DNA of 37,009 nucleotides from JANXQG01 sp037147235. GTDB taxonomy: Bacteria; Planctomycetota; Planctomycetia; Pirellulales; Thermoguttaceae. The stretch spans positions 1 through 37,009 of the forward strand of contig JBAWVO010000028.1 of the NCBI GenBank assembly GCA_037147235.1. Reading direction: 5' to 3'. Under the pieces are notes generated by a model. That model did no database searches, was not told the DNA's origin, and was given only the letters and a program-made list of their open reading frames with translations. Positions 16,929 through 24,381 of the stretch are shown piece after piece (position 1 is the first letter of the stretch; each line of letters begins with the position of its first letter). The position numbers and the translations under genes are program-made.

Positions 16929-19900
16929 GCAAGCCTCCATCGCAACGTGAACAACGCTTCGCACTCGGTCTTCTGCTCTAGCCGCCGGCTGATTTCGTCG
17001 AGCAATGTATCCTTCTGTCGATCGACATCGCAGCTGGCGGAATCATAGGCCCGCCATGCCTCATCTCGCTTGGATTCCAAGCCCCTGAGCTTTCGCTGAA
17101 GCTCCAACTTCTCAGGCAGATTAGGAGCCATGCGAGCCGATTTCTTCGTCTCTTTGATTTCCTGATCGAGTTCGTCGAGTTCGGCTTTAAGGGCTACGCG
17201 ACGATCTTCGGCCCAGCGGTCGAGTTTGTCCATTTCCGTGTCGAACCATTCGCCATTCTTGGCGGAGAGTGCCGCAAGGTACTCGGCCCGACGACCGGCA
17301 ATTGCGTTGGTAAGCTGTGAATGAACTGCTGGCGGCACGGCTGCGTTGTCGCTGACTTCGCCCGGAAGATCGAACAAGCGGCGGCAAGCCGTTTCGTCCA
17401 TCGGTTCTTGCGAATCAACGACGCCGGCAAGAATCAAGGCGTCTTCGCTTTCCAAAGATCGAACGTCAAGCTTGGAGCAGGTCAGCCATCCGCTCTTGCC
17501 GATCAGCGATGCCAAGACGGCAATGTTCTTTCCGCCGTGGGTATAGTTGAAGACGACTTCGGCCGGCGACGGTGCAAGTGCCATGGCTTTGGCCAGGATT
17601 CGCTGGGCCAGAGGATGGCCAATGCGATAGATGTTGGCATCCTCGACGTTCTTGCCGATGCGATAGGGGCCGGGGTGAATCGCCTCGCCGGGGAACGGAT
17701 TGCTCGTCAGGTAGAAGCTATATTGACCGGGTTCAAATTGAGCAGCATCCGATAGCATATACCGGGTGAGCAGCCACAACCGTTCGTTGAAGCGGTCGAT
17801 GTAGCCGGCACTCTGTACGCGAACCTTTTCCACGACTTCCTGGTCGAAATTGTCGAGCAGTTTTTCGCGGGCGTCCTTCTGGCCGGCTGTAATCTCGGTA
17901 TCAAGATCCTTCTGAAGCTCGTCAAACTCAAACTGAATCTGCTCCTGGGTACGGCATTTCTGGTAGATTGTGGCGATGCGTTTCTCAAAATCGACGCCCG
18001 ATTCGACCGCACCGAGGACTTCGTCGCTAGCCCCAAAGACGCCGCTGAAAAGCTTGAACTTCTCGGCCAGAAGCTCGTAAACTCGTTCGTCGGCGGCATT
18101 GGCCTTGTTGAGGAAGTTGACGACCACTACGTCGTATTTCTGCCCGTAACGGTGGCAACGGCCGATTCGCTGTTCAATGCGTTGGGGATTCCAGGGGAGG
18201 TCATAGTTGACGACCAGATTACAGCATTGCAGATTGATGCCCTCGGCTGCCGCTTCCGTGGCGATCATGATGGCTGCGTCGTCGCGGAAGGAATCGACCA
18301 GTGCGGCACGCATGTCGGAGGCTGGGGAACCGGAAACGCGGTCCGTGCCGGCATGTTTCGCCGCCCATTGGCGATAGATTTCTTTGGACTTTGGGTCGGT
18401 ATTCGTGCCATTGAAGATCATCACCTGGCCGCGGAACTCGGTCTCCTCCAAAATGCGGAAAAGGTATTCCTGCGTACGGCGAGATTCGGTGAAGATGAGG
18501 GCCTTCGGTTGAAGCGTCGCCCCACCTTTTTCCTGTTGGGCCTTGGCAGCGGCTGCGAAGCCGCGGCGCAAGGCCGTCAGGAGGACTTCGCCCTTGGAGT
18601 TCTTGGAGATCGACTTAGCCAAGGCGTGGAATTCACGAAGTTTGACCATTTCCCGCCGCATGTCGGCAATCTGCTCCGGCGTGTACTGCGGCTGCTCGGA
18701 ATCCCCGCCGGCCTCCTCGTCCGGCTCCCATTCATCGGCCAGTTCGTCGAACTCGTCCAAGTTCTCGGCCAATTGCTCGGGCGGTCCGTCCACCTTGGTC
18801 GCTTTGTTGGCTGCAATCTCCAGCTTGCAGGCCAATCCATTGAGAGTGTCCGAAATGGCGTAGGTGGATGACGCGAGCAGCTTCCGCAGAATGAGCGTCA
18901 TCAGCGAACGTTGGCTGGCCGGCAAGGCGTAGAGCGTCGGTTGCTGGAGGTACTCGGAAACTAGATTATAGAGCCGTTGCTCCTCGGGCGTGGGCACGAA
19001 CTCTTGCACCAGAGCATGGCGATTTGTGTATTTGATGTACTCCAAGACCTGTTTTCGCAACGTCCGTTTGCAGATTGGCTTGAGTCGTTCCTTCAGGTCG
19101 TTGAAGTCGTTGTCGTTGCCGAGGCGTGTGAAGCGGGCTCGATACGTCTTCAGGTCGCCGAAAGCAAAATCGTCGATGACGCTCACCAGGCCGTAGAGTT
19201 CCAAGAGAGAATTCTGCAATGGCGTGGCGGTCAGCAGCACTTTGCGAAACGGGGCGACCGAGTGCTTGATGGCGTTGGCAATCTTGTTCGTGGGCTTGTA
19301 GACGTTGCGAAGCCGGTGGGCTTCATCGATCACGACCAGATCCCAATTCGTCTGGCGGACATACGGTCCCATCTTGCTGGCAAACTGGTAGGAGCAAATG
19401 ACAATGCTATTTTGCTGGAAGGGATTCAGATTGCCGGCCCGGATATATTCGTTGAAAGTTCGGGCCTCCAGGATGACGGACGGGAGGAAGAATTTGTCGG
19501 CCAGTTCCTGGCTCCACTGCTTTCGCAAGTTGGCCGGCACGATGATCAGGATATGACGTTGACCTTCAGCCCAGCATTGGGCGATCAAGAGGCCGGCTTC
19601 GATAGTCTTTCCCAATCCCACTTCGTCGGCCAGGATGGCACCGCGGGAAAGTGGGTTGCGGAATGCGAAGAGTGCGGCCTCGATTTGATGCGGATTGAGA
19701 TCGACCTGGGCATCGGAAAGCACGGACGTCAACTTTTCGATGCTATCGGACGCACACCGCCGGGTCAGTTCGTGGGCGATGTACTTGGCGTGGTACGGAG
19801 TCAGCCGCATATCGACGGCTTCGGCCGCGACGCGAGGAATCCGCGGCGGCGGGACGCTATTCTTGTCCGCGAATTGCATCACCGGTTCGTCCACGGGCGA

Positions 19901-20239
19901 CTGGTAAGCAGCCGGGTTGCCGAAGGGGTAGAACCAGACGGGATTCGGTCGTTCAACGGGGGGCAGCGGCTTGGGAAGTCGCTGGGGATTGGCCAATATC
20001 CACTCAAACTGATCGCCGGAGCCGATGCAATCGACAATTTCGACGGTGCCAACGACAAAACCACGGGGAAGGTCGTCGCCGTTGCCGTCACCATCATATC
20101 TCGATGCGTAGACGTAAATTCGGCCGCGGATCTTTGCCGGTATCGAACGATACTCAATGGTCTTTTCGCCGGTTAGGATTTCCTCGGCGGAAGGTTGACG
20201 GACACTGAGCCCGATGAGTTTTTCTGGTAATGGATTCAT
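16925..20239 (-). CDS. ASCH-domain/SNF2-family helicase fusion
   Basis: 1104-residue SF2 ATPase of the RapA/SNF2 type, first gene of the defence operon. An N-terminal ASCH-like (PUA-fold) domain (about 7-82) reads LSVRQPSAEEILTGEKTIEY and ends near GTVEIVDC. The helicase core has DEVGLGKT (Walker A, 205-212), DEAH (305-308), TATPLQN (338-343) and motif VI QRIEQRIGRCHRYGQ (686-700), so ATPase motifs are intact. An acidic insert lies near 490-520, and the last 130 residues are predicted coiled coil. ASCH/PUA folds can bind nucleic acid and in relatives sense modified bases; that role here is inference. The start has only a weak ribosome site. The gene diverges from nikK. Confidence 0.88.
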   Translation of the reverse strand: MNPLPEKLIGLSVRQPSAEEILTGEKTIEYRSIPAKIRGRIYVYASRYDGDGNGDDLPRGFVVGTVEIVDCIGSGDQFEWILANPQRLPKPLPPVERPNPVWFYPFGNPAAYQSPVDEPVMQFADKNSVPPPRIPRVAAEAVDMRLTPYHAKYIAHELTRRCASDSIEKLTSVLSDAQVDLNPHQIEAALFAFRNPLSRGAILADEVGLGKTIEAGLLIAQCWAEGQRHILIIVPANLRKQWSQELADKFFLPSVILEARTFNEYIRAGNLNPFQQNSIVICSYQFASKMGPYVRQTNWDLVVIDEAHRLRNVYKPTNKIANAIKHSVAPFRKVLLTATPLQNSLLELYGLVSVIDDFAFGDLKTYRARFTRLGNDNDFNDLKERLKPICKRTLRKQVLEYIKYTNRHALVQEFVPTPEEQRLYNLVSEYLQQPTLYALPASQRSLMTLILRKLLASSTYAISDTLNGLACKLEIAANKATKVDGPPEQLAENLDEFDELADEWEPDEEAGGDSEQPQYTPEQIADMRREMVKLREFHALAKSISKNSKGEVLLTALRRGFAAAAKAQQEKGGATLQPKALIFTESRRTQEYLFRILEETEFRGQVMIFNGTNTDPKSKEIYRQWAAKHAGTDRVSGSPASDMRAALVDSFRDDAAIMIATEAAAEGINLQCCNLVVNYDLPWNPQRIEQRIGRCHRYGQKYDVVVVNFLNKANAADERVYELLAEKFKLFSGVFGASDEVLGAVESGVDFEKRIATIYQKCRTQEQIQFEFDELQKDLDTEITAGQKDAREKLLDNFDQEVVEKVRVQSAGYIDRFNERLWLLTRYMLSDAAQFEPGQYSFYLTSNPFPGEAIHPGPYRIGKNVEDANIYRIGHPLAQRILAKAMALAPSPAEVVFNYTHGGKNIAVLASLIGKSGWLTCSKLDVRSLESEDALILAGVVDSQEPMDETACRRLFDLPGEVSDNAAVPPAVHSQLTNAIAGRRAEYLAALSAKNGEWFDTEMDKLDRWAEDRRVALKAELDELDQEIKETKKSARMAPNLPEKLELQRKLRGLESKRDEAWRAYDSASCDVDRQKDTLLDEISRRLEQKTECEALFTLRWRLA

Positions 20240-20599
20240 GGTGACCGATCGAGGTGTTGTGGCTGGTAGTATGCATGCGGCTCCCCAGGGGAAGACTTTC
20301 CCATGTTTCTGTAGGTGAAATCCACCCAGATTGGCTCTGCCCGAGGTAATCTCGCAGATTCAGCTAGGTTCCGATTTTACTTCCATCGGGTAGTGTCAAC
20401 AAGTAACCCGGCAGCCCTTTTTGGCACCGCAACGCCCTGGATGATCGGAATGTATTGGTATTGCAGGATACAGGGGTTCAATGCACCGGCCGGTCCGGTA
20501 TCCCGTGTGGCAAACCCGTGTGGCAATTTCCCCCCCTCGACATCCTCGCCGCACAGTATTACAATTACAACAGATGTATTATTGTGATAAGGTTTTGCC
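20240..20599. other. Divergent regulatory region between helicase and nik operon
   Basis: 360 bp separate the minus-strand helicase gene from nikK, so it should hold both promoters. A 13-base-period direct repeat of CCCGTGTGGCAA (20502-20513 and 20515-20526) lies 75 bp before nikK. A dyad follows at 20557-20589. No cobalamin or NiCo riboswitch core was recognised, and no gene longer than 80 codons is convincing here. Confidence 0.5.
20557..20589. promoter_or_regulatory. Candidate NikR operator
   Basis: TATTACAAT (20557-20565) faces ATTGTGATA (20581-20589) across 15 bases, 8 of 9 positions complementary. It ends 10 bp before the nikK ATG. NikR operators are spaced dyads (GTATGA-N16-TCATAC in E. 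coli; GTGTTAC-type in other groups). The spacing here is somewhat longer than those, so the assignment rests mainly on position upstream of a nickel operon with a nikR nearby. Confidence 0.4.
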
Positions 20600-21403
20600 A
20601 TGTCGAATCGTCTGCCTATCCTCCTCATTTTGACCGGAATTGGCCTGTTATCGCTTGCCGATCGGGCTGCGGCCCATTTTCAGGTTCTCTTGCCTTCGGC
20701 CGATATTGTCGAAGACCAGAACCTTCACGCGATCGATCTCGATCTGCGTTTTACGCATCCGATGGAGCAGGGCCCGACGATGGAAATGGCCCGTCCCAGA
20801 CAAATCGCTGCTCTGGTTGGTGGCAAGCGAATCGATCTGGCGGGTCAGCTCAAACTGCGGAAGGTTGATGGCAAGTCCGCGTACACCTGTTCGCTGCAAA
20901 TAAACACGCCCGGCGACTATGTGGTTTACGTCGAGCCTGAACCCTACTGGGAGGCGGCCGAACAGAAGATGATCGTCCACTATACGAAGGTTGTGATCGA
21001 CGTTCTCGGCGCGGAAAAGGGCTGGGACGCCTTGGTTGGCCTGCCTGTTGAAATCGAGCCGCTCGTGCGACCTTATGGGCTTTGGACGGGCAATACCTTC
21101 CGCGGTATCGTTAGACATCACGGCAAGCCCGTGCCCTATGCTCGTGTGGAAGTCGAGTACTACAACGAGGGCCGACGTGTGAAGGTGCCACGCGATGCAT
21201 TCGTGACGCAAGTTATTAAGACCGACCCCAGCGGCGTGTTTTCCTATACGATGCCCCGGGCCGGTTGGTGGGGCTTCGCCGCGCTGGTTTCAGGCGATGA
21301 GAAAATGAAGAACCCGGAAGGCAAACCGGTTGAAGTCGAATTGGGTGGGCTGATGTGGGTCAAAGCGGTCGATATGCCAATAAGCAATATGCCGATCAAG
21401 TGA
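20600..21403 (+). CDS. nikK: DUF4198 periplasmic nickel-binding component (NikK-like)
   Basis: 267-residue exported protein of the DUF4198 family, which serves as an accessory nickel-binding component of some ECF nickel/cobalt importers. A signal peptide ends at DRAAA, leaving the mature protein to begin HFQVLLPSADIVED; an N-terminal histidine at this point is typical and may be a metal ligand. A Cna-B-like beta domain appears near GIVRHHGKPVPYARVEVEYY. AAGG lies 8-9 bases before the ATG. It heads the operon, its TGA lying inside the ribosome-site region of nikM, 9 bp apart. Confidence 0.85.
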   Translation: MSNRLPILLILTGIGLLSLADRAAAHFQVLLPSADIVEDQNLHAIDLDLRFTHPMEQGPTMEMARPRQIAALVGGKRIDLAGQLKLRKVDGKSAYTCSLQINTPGDYVVYVEPEPYWEAAEQKMIVHYTKVVIDVLGAEKGWDALVGLPVEIEPLVRPYGLWTGNTFRGIVRHHGKPVPYARVEVEYYNEGRRVKVPRDAFVTQVIKTDPSGVFSYTMPRAGWWGFAALVSGDEKMKNPEGKPVEVELGGLMWVKAVDMPISNMPIK

Positions 21404-21412
21404 GGTTATACC

Positions 21413-22066
21413 ATGCACATCTATGAAAGCATTCTCTCCGCCACGCCCGCCGGACGAGGCGTTCTCCTGGCCGGAACCGTTGCTGCCGCAGCCGGCACGA
21501 TGATCGGCCTGCGGCGGTTGGATGAAGAGCAGATTCCCAAGGCCGCCGTGCTGGGGTCGGCCTTCTTTGTCGTCTCGGCCATCCAAGTGCCGATGTTCGG
21601 TTCGTCGGTCCATCTCGTGCTCAGCGGCCTGATGGGCTTGGTACTCGGCTGGGCCATTTTTCCGACCGTGCTCGTCGGCCTGATTCTTCAAATGGCCTTC
21701 TTTTCGATCACCGGCCCGACCGTGCTCGGACTCAATACGCTGATCATGGCCCTGCCGGGTGTCATTTGCCACTATCTTTTCCGCTCGTCCGTGTGCAGCA
21801 ATCGCCAGTCGGTGATTTTTGCGAGCGGGTTTGCCGCTGGGTCGATCGCAATCCTCCTTGGTGCCTTACTGTCATCCGTGGCGTTGGTGCTGGCTGGCAA
21901 ATCGTTTGTCGTACCGGCTGGGGGATTTCTCGCGGTCCATATACCGGTCGCCGCGATCGAAGGTTTTGTGACCGGAAGCGTGGTTATTCTGCTGCGACAG
22001 GTCCGGCCGGAAGTTCTCCGCGCGCCAGTGTTTGTTCCCATGGCGCAAGAGGTTGGCAATGTTTAG
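21413..22066 (+). CDS. nikM: Nickel ECF transporter substrate-binding membrane subunit NikM (CbiM family)
   Basis: 217-residue integral membrane S-component that selects the metal. It begins Met-His-Ile, as required by the family, in which the N-terminal amine and His2 coordinate nickel. H67 in SSVHLVLSGLMGLVLGW matches the third ligand region at the same position as characterised NikM. Six or so hydrophobic helices follow. Nickel rather than cobalt is inferred from nikR, nikK and nikL in the neighbourhood. TGAGG upstream serves as the Shine-Dalgarno and as the nikK stop. It overlaps nikL by 8 bases. Confidence 0.9.
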   Translation: MHIYESILSATPAGRGVLLAGTVAAAAGTMIGLRRLDEEQIPKAAVLGSAFFVVSAIQVPMFGSSVHLVLSGLMGLVLGWAIFPTVLVGLILQMAFFSITGPTVLGLNTLIMALPGVICHYLFRSSVCSNRQSVIFASGFAAGSIAILLGALLSSVALVLAGKSFVVPAGGFLAVHIPVAAIEGFVTGSVVILLRQVRPEVLRAPVFVPMAQEVGNV

Positions 22067-22679
22067 CGGCTGGTCAAAAGTCGGGCAGGCATTGGGCAGT
22101 CTACTCGTGCTACTGCTTCTTTACCCCGCGCCAGCGTTTGCCCACAAGTTGTACGTCTACGCTCAATTGAAAGGCACACTGATCCAGGGTCGCGTCTACT
22201 TCCCCGGCGATGTTCCGGCTCGGAAGATCGACGTTATCGCTCGCGACCCGTCCGGCCGTGAACTAGACCGCACGACGACGGACGATGACGGCAAGTTCAC
22301 ATTCACGGCCCGCGAGCATGTCGATCATTACCTGGTTGCGGAAACGCTCGACGGCCACGGCGGCGGTCCGTATATTGTTCATGCTACGGAATTCTCCGGC
22401 AGGCTGCCCGCAAAAGGTCCAACGACCGAAAGTGGTTCGCAAGTTAAGTTGCAAGCGACAGATGCCAGTGTGCCGGCCGCATCGACGGGTAATGAGAACA
22501 AACAAGCCACGGTCACACTCCAGTTGACCGAGCTACGTACGCAACTCGACGAACTTCGTCAGCAAATCTTTGAATCCGACGAGCGGCTCCGTTTTCGCGA
22601 CATTTTAGGCGGCATCGGTTTTATCCTCGGGCTTGCCGGCGTGGCTTTCTACATGAAGGCACGGAAGGGAGGGACTTAG
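22059..22679 (+). CDS. nikL: NikL-like accessory component of the nickel ECF transporter
   Basis: 206-residue protein with a signal or TM segment at the N-terminus (SLLVLLLLYPAPAFA), a periplasmic beta domain starting AHKLYVYAQL, a coiled segment (LTELRTQLDELRQQIFESDE) and a C-terminal TM helix (GGIGFILGLAGVAFYMKARK). This matches NikL, which with NikM, NikQ and NikO makes the nickel importer. The start at 22059 gives an 8-base overlap with nikM and has AGAGG upstream; an earlier in-frame ATG at 22032 is less likely. The stop falls within the first copy of a 14-bp direct repeat. Confidence 0.82.
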   Translation: MFSGWSKVGQALGSLLVLLLLYPAPAFAHKLYVYAQLKGTLIQGRVYFPGDVPARKIDVIARDPSGRELDRTTTDDDGKFTFTAREHVDHYLVAETLDGHGGGPYIVHATEFSGRLPAKGPTTESGSQVKLQATDASVPAASTGNENKQATVTLQLTELRTQLDELRQQIFESDERLRFRDILGGIGFILGLAGVAFYMKARKGGT

Positions 22680-22702
22680 TGCTTAGAACTTAGTGCTTAG
22701 AA
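22675..22702. repeat. 14-bp tandem direct repeat at the end of nikL
   Basis: CTTAGTGCTTAGAA occurs twice back to back (22675-22688, 22689-22702). The first copy contains the nikL stop codon. A partial third (TTAGTGCC) follows the next element near 22828. Confidence 0.8.
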
Positions 22703-22703
22703 T

Positions 22704-22825
22704 CTATCTCAGAATTCAAAGAGAACCACGAAAGACACAAAACAGACGAAAAAAGGCAGTTGTATTTCGTTCTCTTTCGTGTCATTTGTGTGTTTCGTGG
22801 TTCTTCAAGAGTGTTCGAGATAGTT
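22704..22825. repeat. Gene-less inverted-repeat element inside the nik operon
   Basis: AGAACCACGAAAGACACAAA (22722-22741) and its inverted partner (22785-22804) match at 19 of 20 bases. A looser outer match begins with CTATCTC near 22704 and ends GAGATAG near 22825. The CACGAAAGA-type units and layout mirror the GxxExxY element ends, but only about 43 bp lie between the inner arms. It separates nikL from nikQ. Confidence 0.75.
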
Positions 22826-22833
22826 TCTTAGTG

Positions 22834-22870
22834 CCAATCCCCAATCCCTAATCCCCAATCCCTAATCCCC
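22834..22870. repeat. C-rich tandem repeat (CCAATCCCTAAT type)
   Basis: Alternating CCAATCC and CCTAATCC units run right up to the nikQ leader, ending 10 bp before its ATG. It replaces any normal ribosome-binding site for nikQ. Confidence 0.8.
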
Positions 22871-22880
22871 TCCCAGCCCC

Positions 22881-23603
22881 ATGCTCCACGCCCTACACCC
22901 CCTACCCAGCGGCCAATCCTACCTAAGCCCAATCGATCCGCGGGCAAGGATCGCGGCCGCAGTGAGTTTTGCGTTGGTCGTGGGGGTTGCGAGAAGTGTG
23001 CCGGCGATGGCACTCGCCATGGTCGCCGCAGTCGGCTTGGTTGTCGTGGCGCGGATTTCACTGAGCGATCTGTTCCGCCGCCTGCTGCCGCTGGAAATTC
23101 TCTTGGTGGTGTTGATGATCGTCCTTCCCTGGCCTGCGTACCGCCATGAAGGGATGATGCTGGCAATCGTCATTGTCCTGAAGGCCAACGCGGCAGTGCT
23201 GGCGATGACCGCACTGATCGGCACAATGGACGCCGTGACGCTCGGTCATGCCTTGGCCCATTTCCACGTACCGCAAAAGCTGACGCAATTGTTGTTATTC
23301 ATGGTCCGCTACTTCGACGTACTGGGGCGGGAATATGTCCGGTTACGGGCCGCGATGCGGGTTCGCTGCTTTCGCCCCGCCATGAACCGCCATAGCTATC
23401 GCATGTTCGGTTACCTTGTCGGCATGCTCTTGGTGCGCAGCTTCGACCGCAGCGAACGGGTTCTGGCTGCGATGAAGTGCCGTGGTTTTCGCGGGCACTA
23501 CTACCTGCTCGACCACTTTGCCTTTGTGCCCCGACGTGATGGGCCGTTCTACGCGGCGATTTTCTTGCTGGCGGCAGTCCTCTTGGGCCTGGAGTGGATA
23601 TGA
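22881..23603 (+). CDS. nikQ: Nickel ECF transporter transmembrane subunit NikQ (CbiQ family)
   Basis: 240-residue T-component that couples the ATPase NikO to NikM. It has hydrophobic helices (AAAVSFALVVGVARSVPAMA; LEILLVVLMIVLPW; IVIVLKANAAVLAMTALIG; AAIFLLAAVLLGLEW) and the coupling motifs of the family, LRAAMRVRCF and ERVLAAMKCRGF. The ATG lacks a Shine-Dalgarno because a C-rich repeat lies directly before it. It overlaps nikO in an ATGA junction. The 200-bp repeat cluster before it may reduce coupling with nikKML or bring its own transcription start. Confidence 0.88.
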   Translation: MLHALHPLPSGQSYLSPIDPRARIAAAVSFALVVGVARSVPAMALAMVAAVGLVVVARISLSDLFRRLLPLEILLVVLMIVLPWPAYRHEGMMLAIVIVLKANAAVLAMTALIGTMDAVTLGHALAHFHVPQKLTQLLLFMVRYFDVLGREYVRLRAAMRVRCFRPAMNRHSYRMFGYLVGMLLVRSFDRSERVLAAMKCRGFRGHYYLLDHFAFVPRRDGPFYAAIFLLAAVLLGLEWI

Positions 23604-24352
23604 TTGAGCCTCTGATTGAGTTTCGCGATGTTGATTTCGCCTACGGGCATCCGCGATCGGTGCCGAGTACCTGTTCAAAAACAATTTGTGATGCAGGCGT
23701 CTTGCCTGCGCATGCAGCCGAGACGGCCGCACCACAAAAACGCGGAGTTCATGTTGGACAGGTGCTCAGTGGGTGCAACTTCTGCCTGCGGCCTGGCCAG
23801 CGAGTGGCTCTATTAGGCCCCAACGGTTGCGGCAAGACGACGCTCTTGCATCTGATTGTGGGCCTGTTGCGACCCACTGCTGGGCAGATCGAAGTTTTTG
23901 GCCAGCCGCGTGTGACGGAGGCTGATTTTCATGAAGTCCGCCGCCGTGTCGGCCTGTTGTTCCAGGATGCCGACGACCAGTTGTTCTGTCCTACCGTGGC
24001 CGAGGATGTTGCCTTCGGCCCGCTGAATCTCGGCAAGTCCCGCGACGAAGTGCGATGCATCGTTGCCAGTACACTCGATTCGCTCGGGCTGGCCGGTTAC
24101 GAGCATCGTGTGACCTATCGGCTATCCGGCGGTGAGAAGCGTCTGGTGGCGTTAGCTACCGTCTTGGCCATGCAGCCCGAGGTTTTGCTTTTTGACGAGC
24201 CTAGTGGCGGACTGGACGATGCTTCCACGGAGCGGCTGATCGGCGTGCTTGCTCGTCTGCCGCAGGCAATGATCGTCGTCTCACATGATCGAGCATTTTG
24301 GGAGGCGGTGACATCGAGTGGGGTGGAGTTGAAGGAAGGAAGAGTGGTTTAG
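23600..24352 (+). CDS. nikO: Nickel ECF transporter ATPase NikO (CbiO family), with in-frame repeat insertion
   Basis: 250-residue ABC ATPase that powers nickel uptake. All motifs are intact: Walker A GPNGCGKTT (73-81), Q-loop Q122 in LFQDADDQLF, signature LSGGEKR (175-181), Walker B LLFDEP (196-201), H-loop H229. The start at 23600 overlaps the nikQ stop. Between the A-loop strand (FAYGHPR) and the next strand (VLSGCNFCL) there are about 33 extra residues. Residues 29-47 of these (ICDAGVLPAHAAE...) are coded by a palindromic repeat that did not disturb the frame. The insertion point is a surface beta-hairpin in this fold, so activity may survive. Confidence 0.9.
   Translation: MIEPLIEFRDVDFAYGHPRSVPSTCSKTICDAGVLPAHAAETAAPQKRGVHVGQVLSGCNFCLRPGQRVALLGPNGCGKTTLLHLIVGLLRPTAGQIEVFGQPRVTEADFHEVRRRVGLLFQDADDQLFCPTVAEDVAFGPLNLGKSRDEVRCIVASTLDSLGLAGYEHRVTYRLSGGEKRLVALATVLAMQPEVLLFDEPSGGLDDASTERLIGVLARLPQAMIVVSHDRAFWEAVTSSGVELKEGRVV
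23686..23738. repeat. Palindromic repeat inserted in frame in nikO
   Basis: The arm TTGTGATGCAGGCGTC faces TTGTGGTGCGGCCGTC (as reverse complement, ending at 23738), 13 of 16 matching. Its first 24 bases match 20 of 24 with the intergenic repeat at 36977-37000 at the window end. So the same dispersed repeat family occurs once between genes and once inside a gene. Confidence 0.8.
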
Positions 24353-24381
24353 TCTCAGGGGTCAGGATATTTGCGCCGAAC

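Noticed and set aside
18977..20176. Long plus-strand open frame (399 codons) opposite the helicase gene
   Set aside because: It mirrors the strongly supported SNF2 coding strand and has no recognisable motif; the helicase motifs decide the strand.
20240..20599. Cobalamin or NiCo riboswitch before the nik operon
   Set aside because: No B12 box or four-way junction core could be found; a NikR operator is the simpler control.
22834..22870. CRISPR array or telomere
   Set aside because: Units are too short, without spacers, and lie inside an operon; it is a simple tandem repeat.
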